The notes under the pieces are model-generated. The model did not search any database and was not told where the DNA came from. It was given only the letters and a program-made list of their open reading frames with translations. Positions 48,029 through 60,100 of a stretch of DNA of 64,000 bases are shown here, piece by piece; within the stretch, counting starts at the first letter, position 1, and each line of letters begins with the position of its first letter. A program made the translations under genes and the position numbers. The stretch covers positions 1 to 64,000 of the forward strand of contig WEDG01005348.1 of assembly GCA_017591395.1 (NCBI GenBank), read 5' to 3'. This DNA is from Schistocephalus solidus. Lineage: Eukaryota > Platyhelminthes > Cestoda > Diphyllobothriidea > Diphyllobothriidae.

Positions 48029-48111
<83 letters not shown>
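48029..48111. repeat. (AT)n microsatellite
   Basis: About 80 bases of TA. Confidence 0.95.
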
Positions 48112-48113
<2 letters not shown>

Positions 48114-49332
48114 ACAAAGCTTCACAAGGCATATAGTAGCTTTTCTTACTAGCTTGTTTAGTATATGGATGTGCAAGCTGCGCTTCATTTATACACTGCA
48201 CCTCTTGTTTCATTTAGTTTTCGGCGAAATAAATGCAACAACTGGGAGTTTATCCTTTTGGAACATAGTTTATCAGGCTAGCTCCAAAATTGAACTTAAA
48301 TATTTGACCTGAGATCCACAGGCTACTGTTGGCTAACCACGTGATATTCATAAGCTGCCAACAGTCAGTGAGTAGTATACAGCTATGTTATTATTTACCA
48401 TACTTACAGCACAGGCACTAGAGAAAAGCCCAGACATGTGGAGCTTGCGCCACTGCCGGCCTTGTCAATATGCACTGATAACCTTCGACGGAAACTGTCT
48501 TTTGACTTGTTTTTGAAAGTTGGAAACGTGTGTAAACATCGCCATTAACGGAGCTTAACACTAGGAGTTTGACCGACAAATACCCCAAAAAATGGAAAAG
48601 CCAGTTTTCGTTTTTTTTGTCTTCATAAAAACTATGCAACATACTGAAACAATCCCGGAAGACAGAAGCGAGCGCTTGCGAGGGCTGTGCGCCGGAGTTC
48701 CGAGGCAACACACAACACCCTCCGTTTCAGCCAGAAATTAGGCCAGATCGGTAGACGCCATATGTGCAAAGATGTCAAAGTTTTGACCTTCACAGAGGTG
48801 ATACCTGGATGCTGACGGAAGGAGCCTGGTAATATTTGGAAGCCATTCACTGGCATAATGTCTGGATATCCCCACATAGTAAACGCAAGACCTTTCCATC
48901 TGTAACCTGTATTTCAACATGCATGCAATTTTGACTTGATGTAACAAAATTGGATTTAGGCTTCGACAAGGGAGACGTCAATCTTAGAAGGTTCGCGAGG
49001 CTACTAATTTGGACATAAATAATATTTATACGGATACATATCAGAATGAATTGAAAGCAAAAACAGCACGTCAAAAATGGAAAGTATATATAAAGTCACG
49101 TTAGATATTTATTTTCGTACTAATATCTTTCGTCGTATCCAATAAGTTAGCTACGCTGGGAAATTTTTACCAATTTTGGATAGTAAAGGCAATCATTTGG
49201 TCCGATTCATCGTTATCCTATGCATAATGTCGAAAGCCTATGAATATTTCTATAAAATATCCCTTCGGCTCCCGAACTTATGTGAATTCGATGGTATTGT
49301 TAAGAATAAACCAATTGGGATGCCTCAACTAC

Positions 49333-49886
49333 CTGTCGTTTGGCAGGCACTGGTGAGAAGATTCCAGTTGTGCATACGATGAAGTACCGAGGACATCTTC
49401 AGGCCAGCCTTCTTTAAGTTGAACGGATGATGCAGGTGAAGTGTAGTCGGTTAATGAAGTGTCTGAGCACCGCACAAGCTGGTGTAGGGAGCTCTGCTCT
49501 GACGAACTGCACGAATGGTTAAATTGCTCATATTTTTCCACCTCTTCCCCCAAGGCTCTGTCTTCATACCTCGGCGGCGGCCTGGGATCATAGCGAACAT
49601 GCTTGGCTGGTGTCTTTGGGAGGGCACGATCCCAGATGCTGGTGGATTCCAATCGATTGGCATAGGTAGAACGCATCGCACTAGCGGACTGCGTGCTTAC
49701 GCACCCCGGAGGGGCCCCGGAAGGCGACCGTGGGGCTTCGGAAGACGTCATGCAGCTGCCGGGCTGGAGATTCAAAATATGACCCGAGACGCGGGTTGTT
49801 CTCAGGCCACCCGTTACCGCTCTGTCCTGAGGTTTGGGACTGGCCGTTACAGGGAGGGAATGGCCGGACTGAACTGGAGTACATTT
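49333..49886 (-). CDS. Gene A internal exon (185 residues, PPxY motif)
   Basis: The acceptor is TATATTTTGCAG and the donor CGACAG/GTAGTT, both on the minus strand; the frame is open over all 554 bases, phase 0 to phase 2. The competing minus frame that starts MYSSSVRPFPP is cut by a stop halfway. The peptide is Ser/Pro-rich with a likely WW-domain ligand (PPPRY), acidic and tyrosine-containing stretches (ALGEEVEKYEQFNHS) and 'TSLTDYTSPASSVQLKEGWP'. No folded domain, transmembrane helix or coiled coil is visible. Composition fits a signalling tail or scaffold. The donor phase matches the 25-kb exon if that exon starts at 25267. Confidence 0.7.
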
Positions 49887-50542
49887 CTGCAAAATATAAT
49901 GATCCCATTAGATTCAATTCAAACTCCTCTGAACAAAATGAAGAAATACCTCAGAATACTATTCTAAGATACTTGCTCATGATAAAATATGACAACCAGC
50001 CTTGAAGACACTCAGGTCTTCCATAAATTAAGAGAAACTGTTTCGACCTGCCTATTAAAAGTAAAACCAACGAATATATATACTGGTCGTAGAAGAAACG
50101 TTCAAAATCGGTTTACGGGACATACTCATTCTATAACCTAATCACATCTCAAGTAACCATGATATGGCCTTTGGCACAGTTGGTTGATGACACCTTGCAA
50201 GCTAAAAGTGGCTATCTATGTTTGCATTGAGTTTTCTGGCACTCCCTCTGCCTAGACTTATTCTGGAGATTTCGAAGTTTTCTAAATTTCAGTGGGCTAA
50301 TTAAATTGGTCAAATACAAAGACGATGTCAGTTTGCAGCAGAAGCCTAGAAAATCTCGGCGATGTGTCAGCCATCCTCACCTGGCATCTACTACGCTCGT
50401 CCTTTGACAATCAGCTAGCTCACCACAACCCCCTCCTAAAGGTGCACCCCCACTCTCAATAGGCCAAACATTTTCACCGCTTCTGTTTTGCTGAAAATAA
50501 TTCATTTTTTCCTCTTTAAATACAAGGCATTATTAGGGATTT

Positions 50543-50545
<3 letters not shown>

Positions 50546-50607
<62 letters not shown>
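50546..50607. repeat. (AT)n microsatellite
   Basis: About 60 bases of TA. Confidence 0.95.
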
Positions 50608-50609
<2 letters not shown>

Positions 50610-51194
50610 TATTCTTGAATTTTCTACAAGTTCAATTGCTATGCGAGATATTTCGTCAAGCGTTCCACCAAGGATTTATCCAGAGAGAACCTGTTAAACC
50701 ACAAACATCACCGACTAATCCCTCAGATACCTTTCTTTTATTTGGTCTATTTTTCGAATTTATCTGGCAAACAAAGGAAACGCTTTGGTCATTCTATAAT
50801 GGACTTGCAGAATGTCAGCTGTCAATCGGTGAGCTAATTAAACGAATGTCATTGGGCAGCTGACCTGCTCTGAGTTCACACGTCTGATAGCTTTTGTTTG
50901 CGCTCAGATTACCCTGCAGGTTCTTGCTTCGGAAGCAGAAACATTTATGTTAAATAAGTTGCAGCTGTTACCTTTAAATGCTTCCCATCCTAGAAATCAA
51001 TAGTGTGAACGCTAGTCGGACATTAAGCTACGTTACAAGAAATGCGTAAGTTGGCGGCTTGAAAAGAATGAGGATTGCCCGTTTAAAATATATGTGCTTA
51101 ATAATAATAACCTGGTCCATTTGATGTAATAACTTGCTTATAATGAGCTACGAACGAATTCAACTAATTTTGATCATTCTTTGTGTCCCTACAA

Positions 51195-51480
51195 TAGGTC
51201 AGGCGGTGCTGGATCAACACAGTGGTCAGCTCAGGTCACGACGAGCGTTATTTGGGATGCACACCCATAAGAATGGCCACATATGAGGTGTGTGGTGGCA
51301 CGCCTGCGCGCAGGCTCGCACTTAGCCAGCCACTTGCGCCTATCGGGTCTTTTTGACTGTCTTATCGCTGGATACATGTGGGTGAGGTAAGAGTGAGTGC
51401 GGTAGGTGCAGTGCTAGTCTAATATCACTATAATTAACGCGCAATTCACAGTTTCTGTGCTGATCCCGCCGTGGGACCCA
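51195..51480 (+). repeat. Dispersed repeat family 'R3'
   Basis: Matches 18.92-19.39 kb: 'ctggatcaacacagtggtca', 'gagtgcggtaggtgcagtg' and 'aatatcactataattaac'. The GA run is decayed to 'gtgaggtaagagtgag'. Confidence 0.5.
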
Positions 51481-51654
51481 AGATGGACATAGTCAGAAAA
51501 GCCGGTTAAACTGTCACTGTTGAATCTAAGTTTTCAGTCTCCAACTGTACTAAAAAAGATAATATTCGGCTGGTAAAATGTCAAATGGGGAGAAGGTGTG
51601 TGCAGAAAATTAACAGTCACATTCGGAAGGTTGTTTTATTGTTGGAATAAAAGG

Positions 51655-51960
51655 ATCGAAAAAAACCAGGGAGCCTATAATTGCAATTTCTGGTTTAATA
51701 GCCGTCATCAGCTAGCCATACGGAACGCATGGTGTTGCGGAATACGAGGCTCAAACTCGTAACCTGTTGGTTAGAAGTCAAACGCTTTTGCCCACTGCGA
51801 CACGAGCTCGTTGTCTTGCCTGTTTCGATCGCGGATATTAACTATGGTAAGAAGGTGCTCACCGATCAGTTAAAGGACTCGCTCGTCCCCTTGCGTCTTG
51901 GGGCTCACTCACGAGCACTGCCAGCGGCCGCACAGCGGCTAAGAATTTAGGCAGAAAAAC
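51655..51960 (-). repeat. SINE, tRNA-derived family, near full length
   Basis: Minus strand: 'gttaatatccgcgatcgaaa'-type head, A-box region 'cgtgtcgcagtgggcaaaag', B box 'acgagtttgagcctcgta', then 'atggctagctgatgacggct' and the body. The tail side (51840-51960) belongs to a second, overlapping copy. Confidence 0.65.
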
Positions 51961-51965
51961 ATGAA

Positions 51966-52225
51966 CGACAAAGGTAAGGTAGACTGAAATGGCCATTGCT
52001 GACCAACAGGTCATGAGTTTGAGCCTTGGTGCCACAACACTTGGGGCTGGGTATGGCTGGCTGATAACGGCTAATAAGCCAGAAATAGCCATTTCAGTCT
52101 CCCCTGCCTTTTGTCGGTCATGCTATTCTGCCTGTTCCCCTAACAAATGTGCGGCTGCTGGCATGGCTCGAGGTTGAACCTGAAGGTACAACGGGACGAG
52201 TGAGTCTTATAACCAATCGATGCGT
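51966..52225 (+). repeat. SINE, tRNA-derived family
   Basis: 'caggtcatgagtttgagcct' (B-box region), 'ggctgggtatggctggctga', 'taacggctaataagccagaa', 'agtctcccctgccttttgtc' and the tail 'acaacgggacgagtgagtct'. The A-box part is replaced by a body fragment. Confidence 0.7.
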
Positions 52226-52227
52226 GC

Positions 52228-52500
52228 CTACTTACCATAGCCATCAGCCAGTCATACCCAACCCCAGGTGGCATCCTACCCGAGGTTCGAACCCGCGACC
52301 CACTTATCGGAATTTCAAGGCTCTAACCCACTGCACCCTGGGCTCATTGTCGTGCGGGTTTAAGATAGGAAATATTGACGTTCGTTGATGAACGCTCACC
52401 GATGTTTAACGGAAATAACTTGTCCAGTTCTGCCTTGTGGGTCATTCTTGAGCCCCGCCAGCAGCCGCACACTGACAAGTAGCAGAATAGACCGATGAAT
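52228..52500 (-). repeat. SINE, tRNA-derived family
   Basis: Minus strand: 'gagcccagggtgcagtgggt' (A-box region), 'gtcgcgggttcgaacctcgg' (B box), 'ggttgggtatgactggctga'. Tail fragments lie on its right side. Confidence 0.7.
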
Positions 52501-52700
52501 ATTGCCGGAAAAGACCAGGGATGATGGCTTATGAGCCAAAAATGACCATTCAGGTCTCCCTTTTCCTTGCCGCAATATTCATCTGCCTATGCTACTACTA
52601 GTCGTTGTGCGGCTGCTGTTGGGACTCAATAGTGAGCCATAAGGCATAACGGGACAAGTGAGGTCCGTTCGCGATCGGTGAGCATTCTTCAACGTTTGTT
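52500..52700 (+). repeat. SINE, tRNA-derived family, tail half
   Basis: 'gatggcttatgagccaaaaa', 'caggtctcccttttccttgc', 'gtgcggctgctgttgggact', ending 'cgcgatcggtgagc'. Confidence 0.65.
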
Positions 52701-53221
52701 TAATTTACTTAACACATGGTCATGCAGCCGTGTTGATCCACGTCTGCATATCGCTGCTGTTTGAGTAGTAGTTCATTTTCAATGTACTTATGAATCAGCT
52801 GAATTTGTCTCACTCGGTTTCAAAAGTGGTCGGTAGTGGATTTGTACAGTTTGGCACCATTACTTGTCCAGATGCAAAATTTATTTTACGATCTAAACAC
52901 AGGCCATATACGTTCCAATGATTTGGAATTTTTTTTTATAATTAGGCAAATAAGGACGCCTAGACTAAAGGCGGGCAAATAATGCTTACGCGATTCTACT
53001 AACCAGCAGAGTACGCTTTTACGGCCCATTAACTAACCTAATGCATAGGTGGACGAATAACACAGGAACAGTGGCAGTTTAGAGTAGGAAAAGGGGCGAT
53101 AAAGCATCGCCGAAGAAAATAAATATGTAGCCCAGTCCTCAGCATTATAGTGAGCTGTTTTTTTACACTGGACCAGACAATATTACACGCCTACCTATCG
53201 AAGTCTACCATATACACCAAC

Positions 53222-53262
53222 CTTACCCTAACCCCAATCTAACGCTATCCGTGAGCTTAATT
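53222..53262 (-). repeat. Degenerate TTAGGG-like tract
   Basis: 'ccttaccctaaccccaatct' and a few weaker words. Confidence 0.35.
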
Positions 53263-53590
53263 CTAGCTCTGTTGATTGCGTTTGTTAGGTTTGGCATTCG
53301 CAGCCGGGTTTTCGAGCAATACAAGCATTCTTTTCCAAATGGAGTTATATTTTACCCTCTATTCCTATGCTAACCACTTTGCGAGCTTTCATTTCGGTGC
53401 TATCGGACGGGTGCGGGGAAATAGTTACAATGAAAAGTACCATGTGTCGTGTAGGAGACCAGACTTTTTATGTTACTTCGTGTTACCGAGGTCCTTACGT
53501 AGTCTACATCAACTGACAGTGTATAACCACATCAACATGAAGGACTACATCACGTTTGCTAGTATCATATTTGGGACAAGCGTCTCTTAC

Positions 53591-53739
53591 TAAATTTTGG
53601 AGATGAAAGTACTGTCGGCGACTGGAAATTGGGAATTTTAGAAGTTGTCGGGTGGGAGTAGATGCTATTTTTGGAAGGTCAACTAAGATTGGAAAAGCTG
53701 GCTTTATCTGCGGCGCAAATCGTTTATCATTTTTGTTCG
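53591..53739 (-). CDS. Gene A, tentative upstream exon
   Basis: A 149-base candidate: acceptor with a good pyrimidine tract (TTCGTGTCACCCAG), donor AATTTA/GTAAGA. It starts with two codon-completing bases and ends in phase 0, fitting the 49-kb exon. It would encode about 49 residues, starting near NKNDKRFAPQIKPAFP and ending SSRRQYFHLQNL. The donor is only moderate and there is no domain, so this exon could be fortuitous. Confidence 0.35.
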
Positions 53740-56357
53740 CTGGGTGACACGAACCAGCACATAAAAGACTAGATGTGTTTGATGGGATTGGGCGAGCTCG
53801 GAGAAGTACAGAGCCCCGCAAATAAATCCGTATGCAACTAGGAGAATGCTATTCTAATTTTATATGCTGCGGAAACTCCTCTTTATTTCTATTGCAAAAA
53901 ATAAACTGTTTTGTGAAACCTGAGAGAAACTAGTGGTCCGAATATGCATAATTTTCACGTGCTAGCTACTCAGTACAAGATTTTTACTGAGACGAATCGG
54001 TGGGAAGATAGCAGCATGCACTTACTTTAATTGCGATTTTAGTGTCTAGAACTAAACTTATCGTAGAGTAAAAGGGAAAATTTTAAGAAATGTACTACGA
54101 AGTGGTCAGCCGTGTAGGCACGAGCGAGGCCCAAAATTTATAAAGCAAGATTTATATCATACTTAATTCTGAATTGGAAAGCCTGTTTAAAGGACATCTG
54201 TGTCGTAGCGAGGACCTCTTTCTGTTTAATTAACCTTATTTCGGAAAAAAGTCAGGTTCATAACTGGCGTAGCTGATTTCACTGCCTTGAGCCCCCGAGG
54301 ATTTTCGGATATTTAAGATATCTGAAAAACCCTGGAACATTGTAAACTTAACACAATCTGTGGGACATGCTGATAAAACTTATGATACACTAAACAACTA
54401 GAAAAGGCCTTTTGTTGGATTAACTTGAATAAACTGCTACTCAATTAGCGTGGTTTATAAAGCCCACAGACTGGCATACATAAAAGTAAATAACGAGCCC
54501 TGAGTAACTGGTTGCTTAAACTCGTAATTATTTTGGTTGCTAGCTAACGTGTCTTTAATAATCAAGTTATAAAATCATCCTGCGCATGTTTGAGGACTCG
54601 GTACTTCAGGTGCACACTTCTATTCTTTCATATTTTCCGTATACTCTTCTGGTAGATGTGTAGATGTGTAAAAGTGTTTGTCCAGTTTAGCTTATTAAAT
54701 TATCTGTGAATTTGAAAATCCATACCCTCTTCTCTGTCAGCATCTTGAAAAAAATAAATAAAACTGGCTCCCAGAAAGCAAAAGCATGAACTATAAAAGA
54801 GAATGGAGGGTTCAAGGTCAACCCAAAACCCCCCGAGATTATGTCAGGGTTTTTTTGAAAAATGAATTTCATTACGGAGCCGAATAGGTAACCAGAAGCG
54901 TTTGACGCCAGTCAACAGCTGCCACCCCATACAGCACCATAACGGTCGGAATCTGCACATTTTTTATGACGGATCTGCTACTCCTCTGTCTATCACTCGT
55001 AATCTCTCTTCAGTTCGCGAACTAATGCCTTAAGTTATATTTAGTCAGCTCTTATAACCTCTAGAACAAGCATTTTACACAATCGGTTGATCGGGAATGA
55101 AATTATTTCGGGTATCACGTAAGCTTCACTTGAATAGACACAAAGTTACTGACCTCTCTTATCAAAATTGCCAGGTAAGTTGCGAGGTTTCAGTGAACAA
55201 TGTTTAGTGTAAGGACCTGCTCACTTACGAGTTAGGGAAAATTGCAGAGGTTTTGGAAATGTCCTCCGTAATCCATGCTTTGCTGCAGATGGGTGGGTAT
55301 AGTCTCCTAAAAGCTTGACGGTTAGGCTCCGAAACTTGATCGAAAGTTTTTATCCTTACAACCACCCTGCGTCCCGCATCAGTGTCTGGAAGTGGGAAGT
55401 CTGACCGCACAACGTGCAACCACAGACGATTTTTCCATTAACCGTCGTTAAACGGCTATCGCTCGCACGCAACGATTGTACGCACACCCACAAGAGCGGC
55501 AGCAGCACTACGCCACCTGACGCGAACGCAATGTCGTCGAGGCAGCTTCGGCTGCGCCCCTGAGGTGGGTAGGTTGGTATCTCTTGCATGGGACAGCAAG
55601 CAGCAGCAGCAGCAGCGGATGGAGAGGTGTTGAAAACGCAGTCTACCTACCGAAATTTGATTGGTCATCCCAGCACAGCTAGGCCCGGAGCCAGTGCCGG
55701 CTTGTGCGAGACCCAGGGGCGGTTGTGTAACCTGACGCAGTCGTCATCCTGACCTCCGGCCAATCGATGACATCACAGGGCTTGTACAGACGGCGGCACA
55801 ACAGCCGACACTAAATGCCACGATTACTGCAAATGTCGGGTGGGCGACGTGCTTAACATGCGGATACGACCAAGCCGTGACCTTACGCCGTGCGCTCCCA
55901 CACCCATCCCAACCCTCCTACCAGCGCCACGACCACAAAGATGCGGTTGGGCTGGTAAGCGGTAACAGGGTGTGGCTGTGCACATTACAAGTTTCGTGTC
56001 ATAAATGGATAACGATGCCCCAACAGAGGAATGGAACGCGGGAAAATATATGACCTTCATGTGTGTACTATCCCAAGTTCAGTTTTACTAGTCAAGGAGG
56101 AAATGCTTGTAAACGCTTCCCAAGACTACCCTTCGTAATTTGATGATAGACTGCTGTTTTTCATTACGTTAAACTTGATGCTATTTTTAAAATGGGAGTA
56201 AACGGGGGTTTCAAATAAAGCACGCTAATTACAAATAAGTTTATTAACCTTTTTCTGCGGCTGTGCAAGTCTCGAAAATCAGCCGATAGATGAAGAAAAC
56301 CCTTCGCTTACAAATGTTTGAGACACGCCGCTGCAAACTCTTTAAACTGCATTCGAG
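53740..56357. other. Stretch with CpG-richer patch, no firm gene
   Basis: AT-rich to 55.2 kb. From 55.2 to 55.95 kb GC and CpG rise and there is a CAG run (55600-55618). A minus-strand open segment at 55225-55419 has protein-like composition (FPLPDTDAGRRVVVRI) and ends at a GTAAGT donor, but its phase does not fit the exon at 53.7 kb. This patch could hold the promoter or first exon of gene A; I cannot choose a frame. Confidence 0.3.
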
Positions 56358-56570
56358 ATGAGCAGTTTATGTGGATTTTCGTCTCCCCTGCGTTTTATTT
56401 TCTTGATCTTTTCTCCCGTTTGTCGTACTAATGAATCAAATTGTCCTTGCATCGTGATCTGTGACCTCGCATTGATGCGCGAACTAGTTCTTGAAAGCAA
56501 TCAACGTGCGTTACCTTTCACATGCCATTGTCCATGCGACTTCGCTTTCCTATGCAATGAAAAATGGCAG
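56358..56570 (+). CDS. Small cysteine-rich secreted protein, exon 1
   Basis: Starts at ATG with a signal-peptide-like N-terminus (MSSLCGFSSPLRFIFLIFSP), then cysteine pairs 'NCPCIVICD' and 'CHCPCDFAFLCNEKWQ'. Ends in phase 0 at donor TGGCAG/GTACCA. The repeated CPC pattern suggests disulfide pairing in an exported protein. No family is recognised. The call rests on the signal peptide, the cysteine pattern and the fitting second exon. The exon is short, so chance is not excluded. Confidence 0.4.
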
Positions 56571-57004
56571 GTACCAAGTACGCTGGAATTAATTAAATTA
56601 ATAAATGCACCTACCTTTCCGAATACACGTTTCCGGTAGGTTTTTGATAGCATCTACATGCTATGAACTCTTTCCCGCCCAATTGACTCTCAAATAAAGA
56701 TCCAGCTACGCTCAAACACCTTGACCACCTCCATCACACTCCCTTCTCTAGATAAGTGTGTCGCTTGAGTGGATCGAGTCACACATTCCCTACTATCTCT
56801 ACATACTTGGTTCTCCGAGGCTTCCCCAACGTAATACTCCCCTATATATTACTGAGCTGGGCGAAATGGATAAGCCCGGAAAAGATAAATCAAGATGGAA
56901 TTATCGCATATGTGTTGCCTTTCATTCGGTAACTTACTGGGATGCATAAAAAGGGTCTTCCTTACATAATCCGCGACTTAATGCTATTTTATTGAATGAA
57001 ACAG

Positions 57005-57136
57005 GCCATTGTCGCTGAGAAATGTCACAGGCCATTGGGGCATGGCATGTTTGCGTACATTATCCGGCAGAACCTTCGCAGGCTTCGAACTGAAGTTCTC
57101 GGCCTGCGTAAATCAGGTGACAGAAGATGCTACTAA
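57005..57136 (+). CDS. Small cysteine-rich secreted protein, exon 2
   Basis: Follows acceptor TGAATGAAACAG. In the phase demanded by exon 1 (phase 0) it is open for 43 codons and ends in TAA. It encodes AIVAEKCHRPLGHGMF, then a basic helix-like segment (RQNLRRLRTEVLGLRKSG) and a final 'RRCY'. The whole protein would have 114 residues and ten cysteines. The alternative is that exon 1 splices elsewhere. Confidence 0.35.
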   Translation, partial: AIVAEKCHRPLGHGMFAYIIRQNLRRLRTEVLGLRKSGDRRCY

Positions 57137-60100
57137 CATCACTTCCGGGAAAGTAGCAGCTATTTCAGATTTAAAAATCCCTAAAGTTTTGCAACATATT
57201 TGCACCCACAAAACTTACAAAATCCAACTTACAGGATTTCTCTTGGCAGGTCTGCTTAATCCTACAAGTAAACGCGTATTTCAGCATATCGTTAGATCAG
57301 AAACTTTCTCAGGAAAAAGTACATATAAGTTATTTTTAATCATGGGTTGGGCCGTGGCTGTAATTTTACACGTTAGTTAGCACCAGAGAGGGTTCTGCAA
57401 GAATCCCTCGATAAATATTATGGTTTATAGACGGTTCTATTGAAATATTTAACTTACAGTAGTAATATGCGGCATAAAAAATCTGTATCAGGAGGCGAAT
57501 CGTGCACAGAACCCACATTTTTGGCTTTATTGGATCTTATTTTTCAATAAAGCGAGTGACATAGTACTTCATCTGCAAAATTTTGTTAAAATGATTTTCT
57601 ACTAAAATGCACAGCAAATTCATCTTAAACCATGACTCTCACAGTACATCTTCCTCAATATTGAAGGTTTTCTTTTAGATCGGCTGCTAACTAAGTAGTG
57701 AACTATAACCTTCAGGAAAACGTTTCTCCGAGGCCAAAGTAGGCTGAAAAATTGCGATTAAGTGGGTACAACAAAAATACACAGAGTTGTGCTGACAGTT
57801 TGACAGTTTGACTTACCACTTTTAACCGTTGTTTGAAGTAAAATATTCATTTTTCCAATAAAGCCCTTTTTACAGAAAGAAAGTAGTAAGCATATACTTA
57901 TGTTTATTACTTACCTTTTCATTTTTAACTAATAAACATCGTGAATATTCCCGATAGAGTCAAGGGAGACAATATTCCCCTGCCAATTCTACTACTGACT
58001 GTTGGGTGGCTTCTGTTAGGGCTCGAGAGTGAGCAGGACGAGTGAGTTCCGTTAGCGATCGGTTAGCGTTTATCAAGGTTTACAGTTAATAGACAACCTC
58101 TTGAGTGGACCGTTATGACAACTATTATTCCTGTACCTCCTATCCCAACCAGGTAACCAGTCAAACTGTGAAACCTCTTATACTTGGAAACATTTACTCC
58201 ACCGCAAGCACTTGAACAACTCCATAATTGCGGACTGTATCCATGAATTGGCTAGCCTTAATCCACAGACTCTCAAAAATATTTGTACGACTGTATTACT
58301 AAACTCTCATCTTGCTTTTTCTTATTCGCAACCACATTCTTGCACCATCATCGTTCATATATTTTTGCAGTAATATGTTTGCATGGTTTTGCCAAAAGAG
58401 TAGTTTAAAGCTCCTTGTTTTATTCATCTGCTTTTTTCAGCGCGTCGAGTTGGTCTCTGAAGTGTTTACGATTGCTCACGAATTTCCAGAAATGTCATCT
58501 CTCTGCTCAAACGGTGAACATAAACACGGGGTCGGAGGAAGGAGAGGAGTCGGGATAGGAAAGGCTAACCGTTGAAGTGTGTGGCATGGTTAGTCGAACG
58601 GGACATAAATTTCAACCATTGCCGTCCTATGGGTTCGATGATATTAATTTTCACACGCACATGCCTAATGGATACGCAGTTCACACCAGTGTCCACCTGC
58701 TACGGTAGTCGGGGCCAGTGTAGACTGTGATAGTTGTAATTCTCTGCTGAACACGTATGATACAAGTCCGAGTGGTACTGTACTATGGTGATCACCTGCA
58801 ACCAAGTGACGTTCTGAGCTTCGCAAGATGCCGTTCCCAGGCATTCCAGTAGTCAAAAGTACACTCAGTTCAACGGCTGCAGCCCTTAGCATAGGAGGTG
58901 GCATGAGAATTCGTTTAAATGGCTATGTTCTGCTCCACTTACATGTCCTAGGTTATCCTTTGCATATCTGTCCTCCTTGCATGAACACGTACAGCATTGG
59001 TCCAAACAAGAAGGCAGTAACGCAAAAATTAGCTATCGAAAACACGCAGTTGCCAAGCCTGATGTTCAGACATGTCCGCACATTGTAACAGATCCTGATT
59101 GATTCTTGTTACTACAGATTTTGTCACGTATTTTTATTCGACGAATGGATACTTTCCTTCTGGTACAGTATGGGGATCTTATAGGAAAGCCAAAAGGGAT
59201 GAATAGTAAGACTGTTTCCAGTGAGATCTCAAATCCATCCAAATTAGTGTACATGGCAACTAAGACCCAGTTGAGGCTATGTTTTTCCTTTACTAGTGGG
59301 GAAAGTAGCAGAATTCGACATCAAGAAGTCATATTCCTCTAATGTATAAAACACCCATGTGATGGTCAACCTCAATTTTTCCTTAGCTTCACTTACTGAC
59401 TGCATGTAGCTTCGCTACTGTCAGTCTGAAACACTACGAATTTAAACTGGCGTCAGTTGTCCGGGATGCCTGCATGACCTTCACTCGAGTTCAGAATCAG
59501 ACTTACCTAATAATTCTCCTGGCACAGCTTAAAGATAAAATTGTGTACTTCAGGTGTGTTTTTAAATCACTGACAGGGCTAATGAGAAGTCCTTAGAAGA
59601 AAGCAAAGGCCACGGGTTTAATTCTGACATAATTGGCACCACATGTCATGCCAGCAAAAAAGGCCGATATTTTATCAGAGTTAACACTGCGGAATTCGAC
59701 CGTTTGATAAGCCACTCAAAGACAGTATAAATAGTTGCGTGTCGACAAAAAAGCGGACATCTCTTTGTAATTAATGCATCAACTTCCTTAACTATAAGTT
59801 CAATGAATCAGCAAATGTCAAGGTCTCCAACAAATAAACAGAAACCTTCAACTGAGAAAAACATCGCTCACAGAGTTGAGGGCTAGGGGACGATAATAAT
59901 GCAACTTTTGTGGTTCTGAAGTCTGATCGCATCAAATTCTCCTGCTGCCAACTCCCTTTCTTCGACATTGTTGTTAAACGGATTAGCTATCGTTTAAAGA
60001 AAGACTTTCCCCTCTGTCGCTCAGTGATTAAATCGTCAGGCGCAAGCCTCGAGACCGCGATGGAGTGCGGGAAAGATATTTTTTCTCCAAGGGCAACCTA

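Larger units (their letters stand above)
25268..49332 (-). other. Gene A intron (24 kb) full of repeats, hosting a nested gene
   Basis: This stretch contains the nested plus-strand Ly6-like gene (38.4-39.9 kb), PLE fragments and hammerhead motifs (25.5, 34.1, 38.0, 44.6-47.7 kb), SINEs (31.7, 47.8-48.0 kb), dispersed repeats, TTAGGG-like tracts and many (AT)n tracts. Sub-stretches 25.6-27.9, 28.1-29.4, 32-33.9, 34.4-37.1, 39.9-41.7 and 42-43.2 kb show nothing I can name. Confidence 0.4.
49887..53590 (-). other. Gene A intron (3.7 kb) with SINE cluster
   Basis: Contains an (AT)n tract (50.55 kb), an R3 repeat (51.2 kb), at least four SINE copies in alternating orientation (51.65-52.7 kb) and a TTAGGG-like tract (53.2 kb). 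Confidence 0.4.

Noticed and set aside
55225..55668. Overlapping minus-strand frames with protein-like composition, one with a hydrophobic N-terminal stretch
   Set aside because: Three frames compete, none joins in phase with the next gene A exon, and the GC/CAG-rich composition itself inflates frame length.
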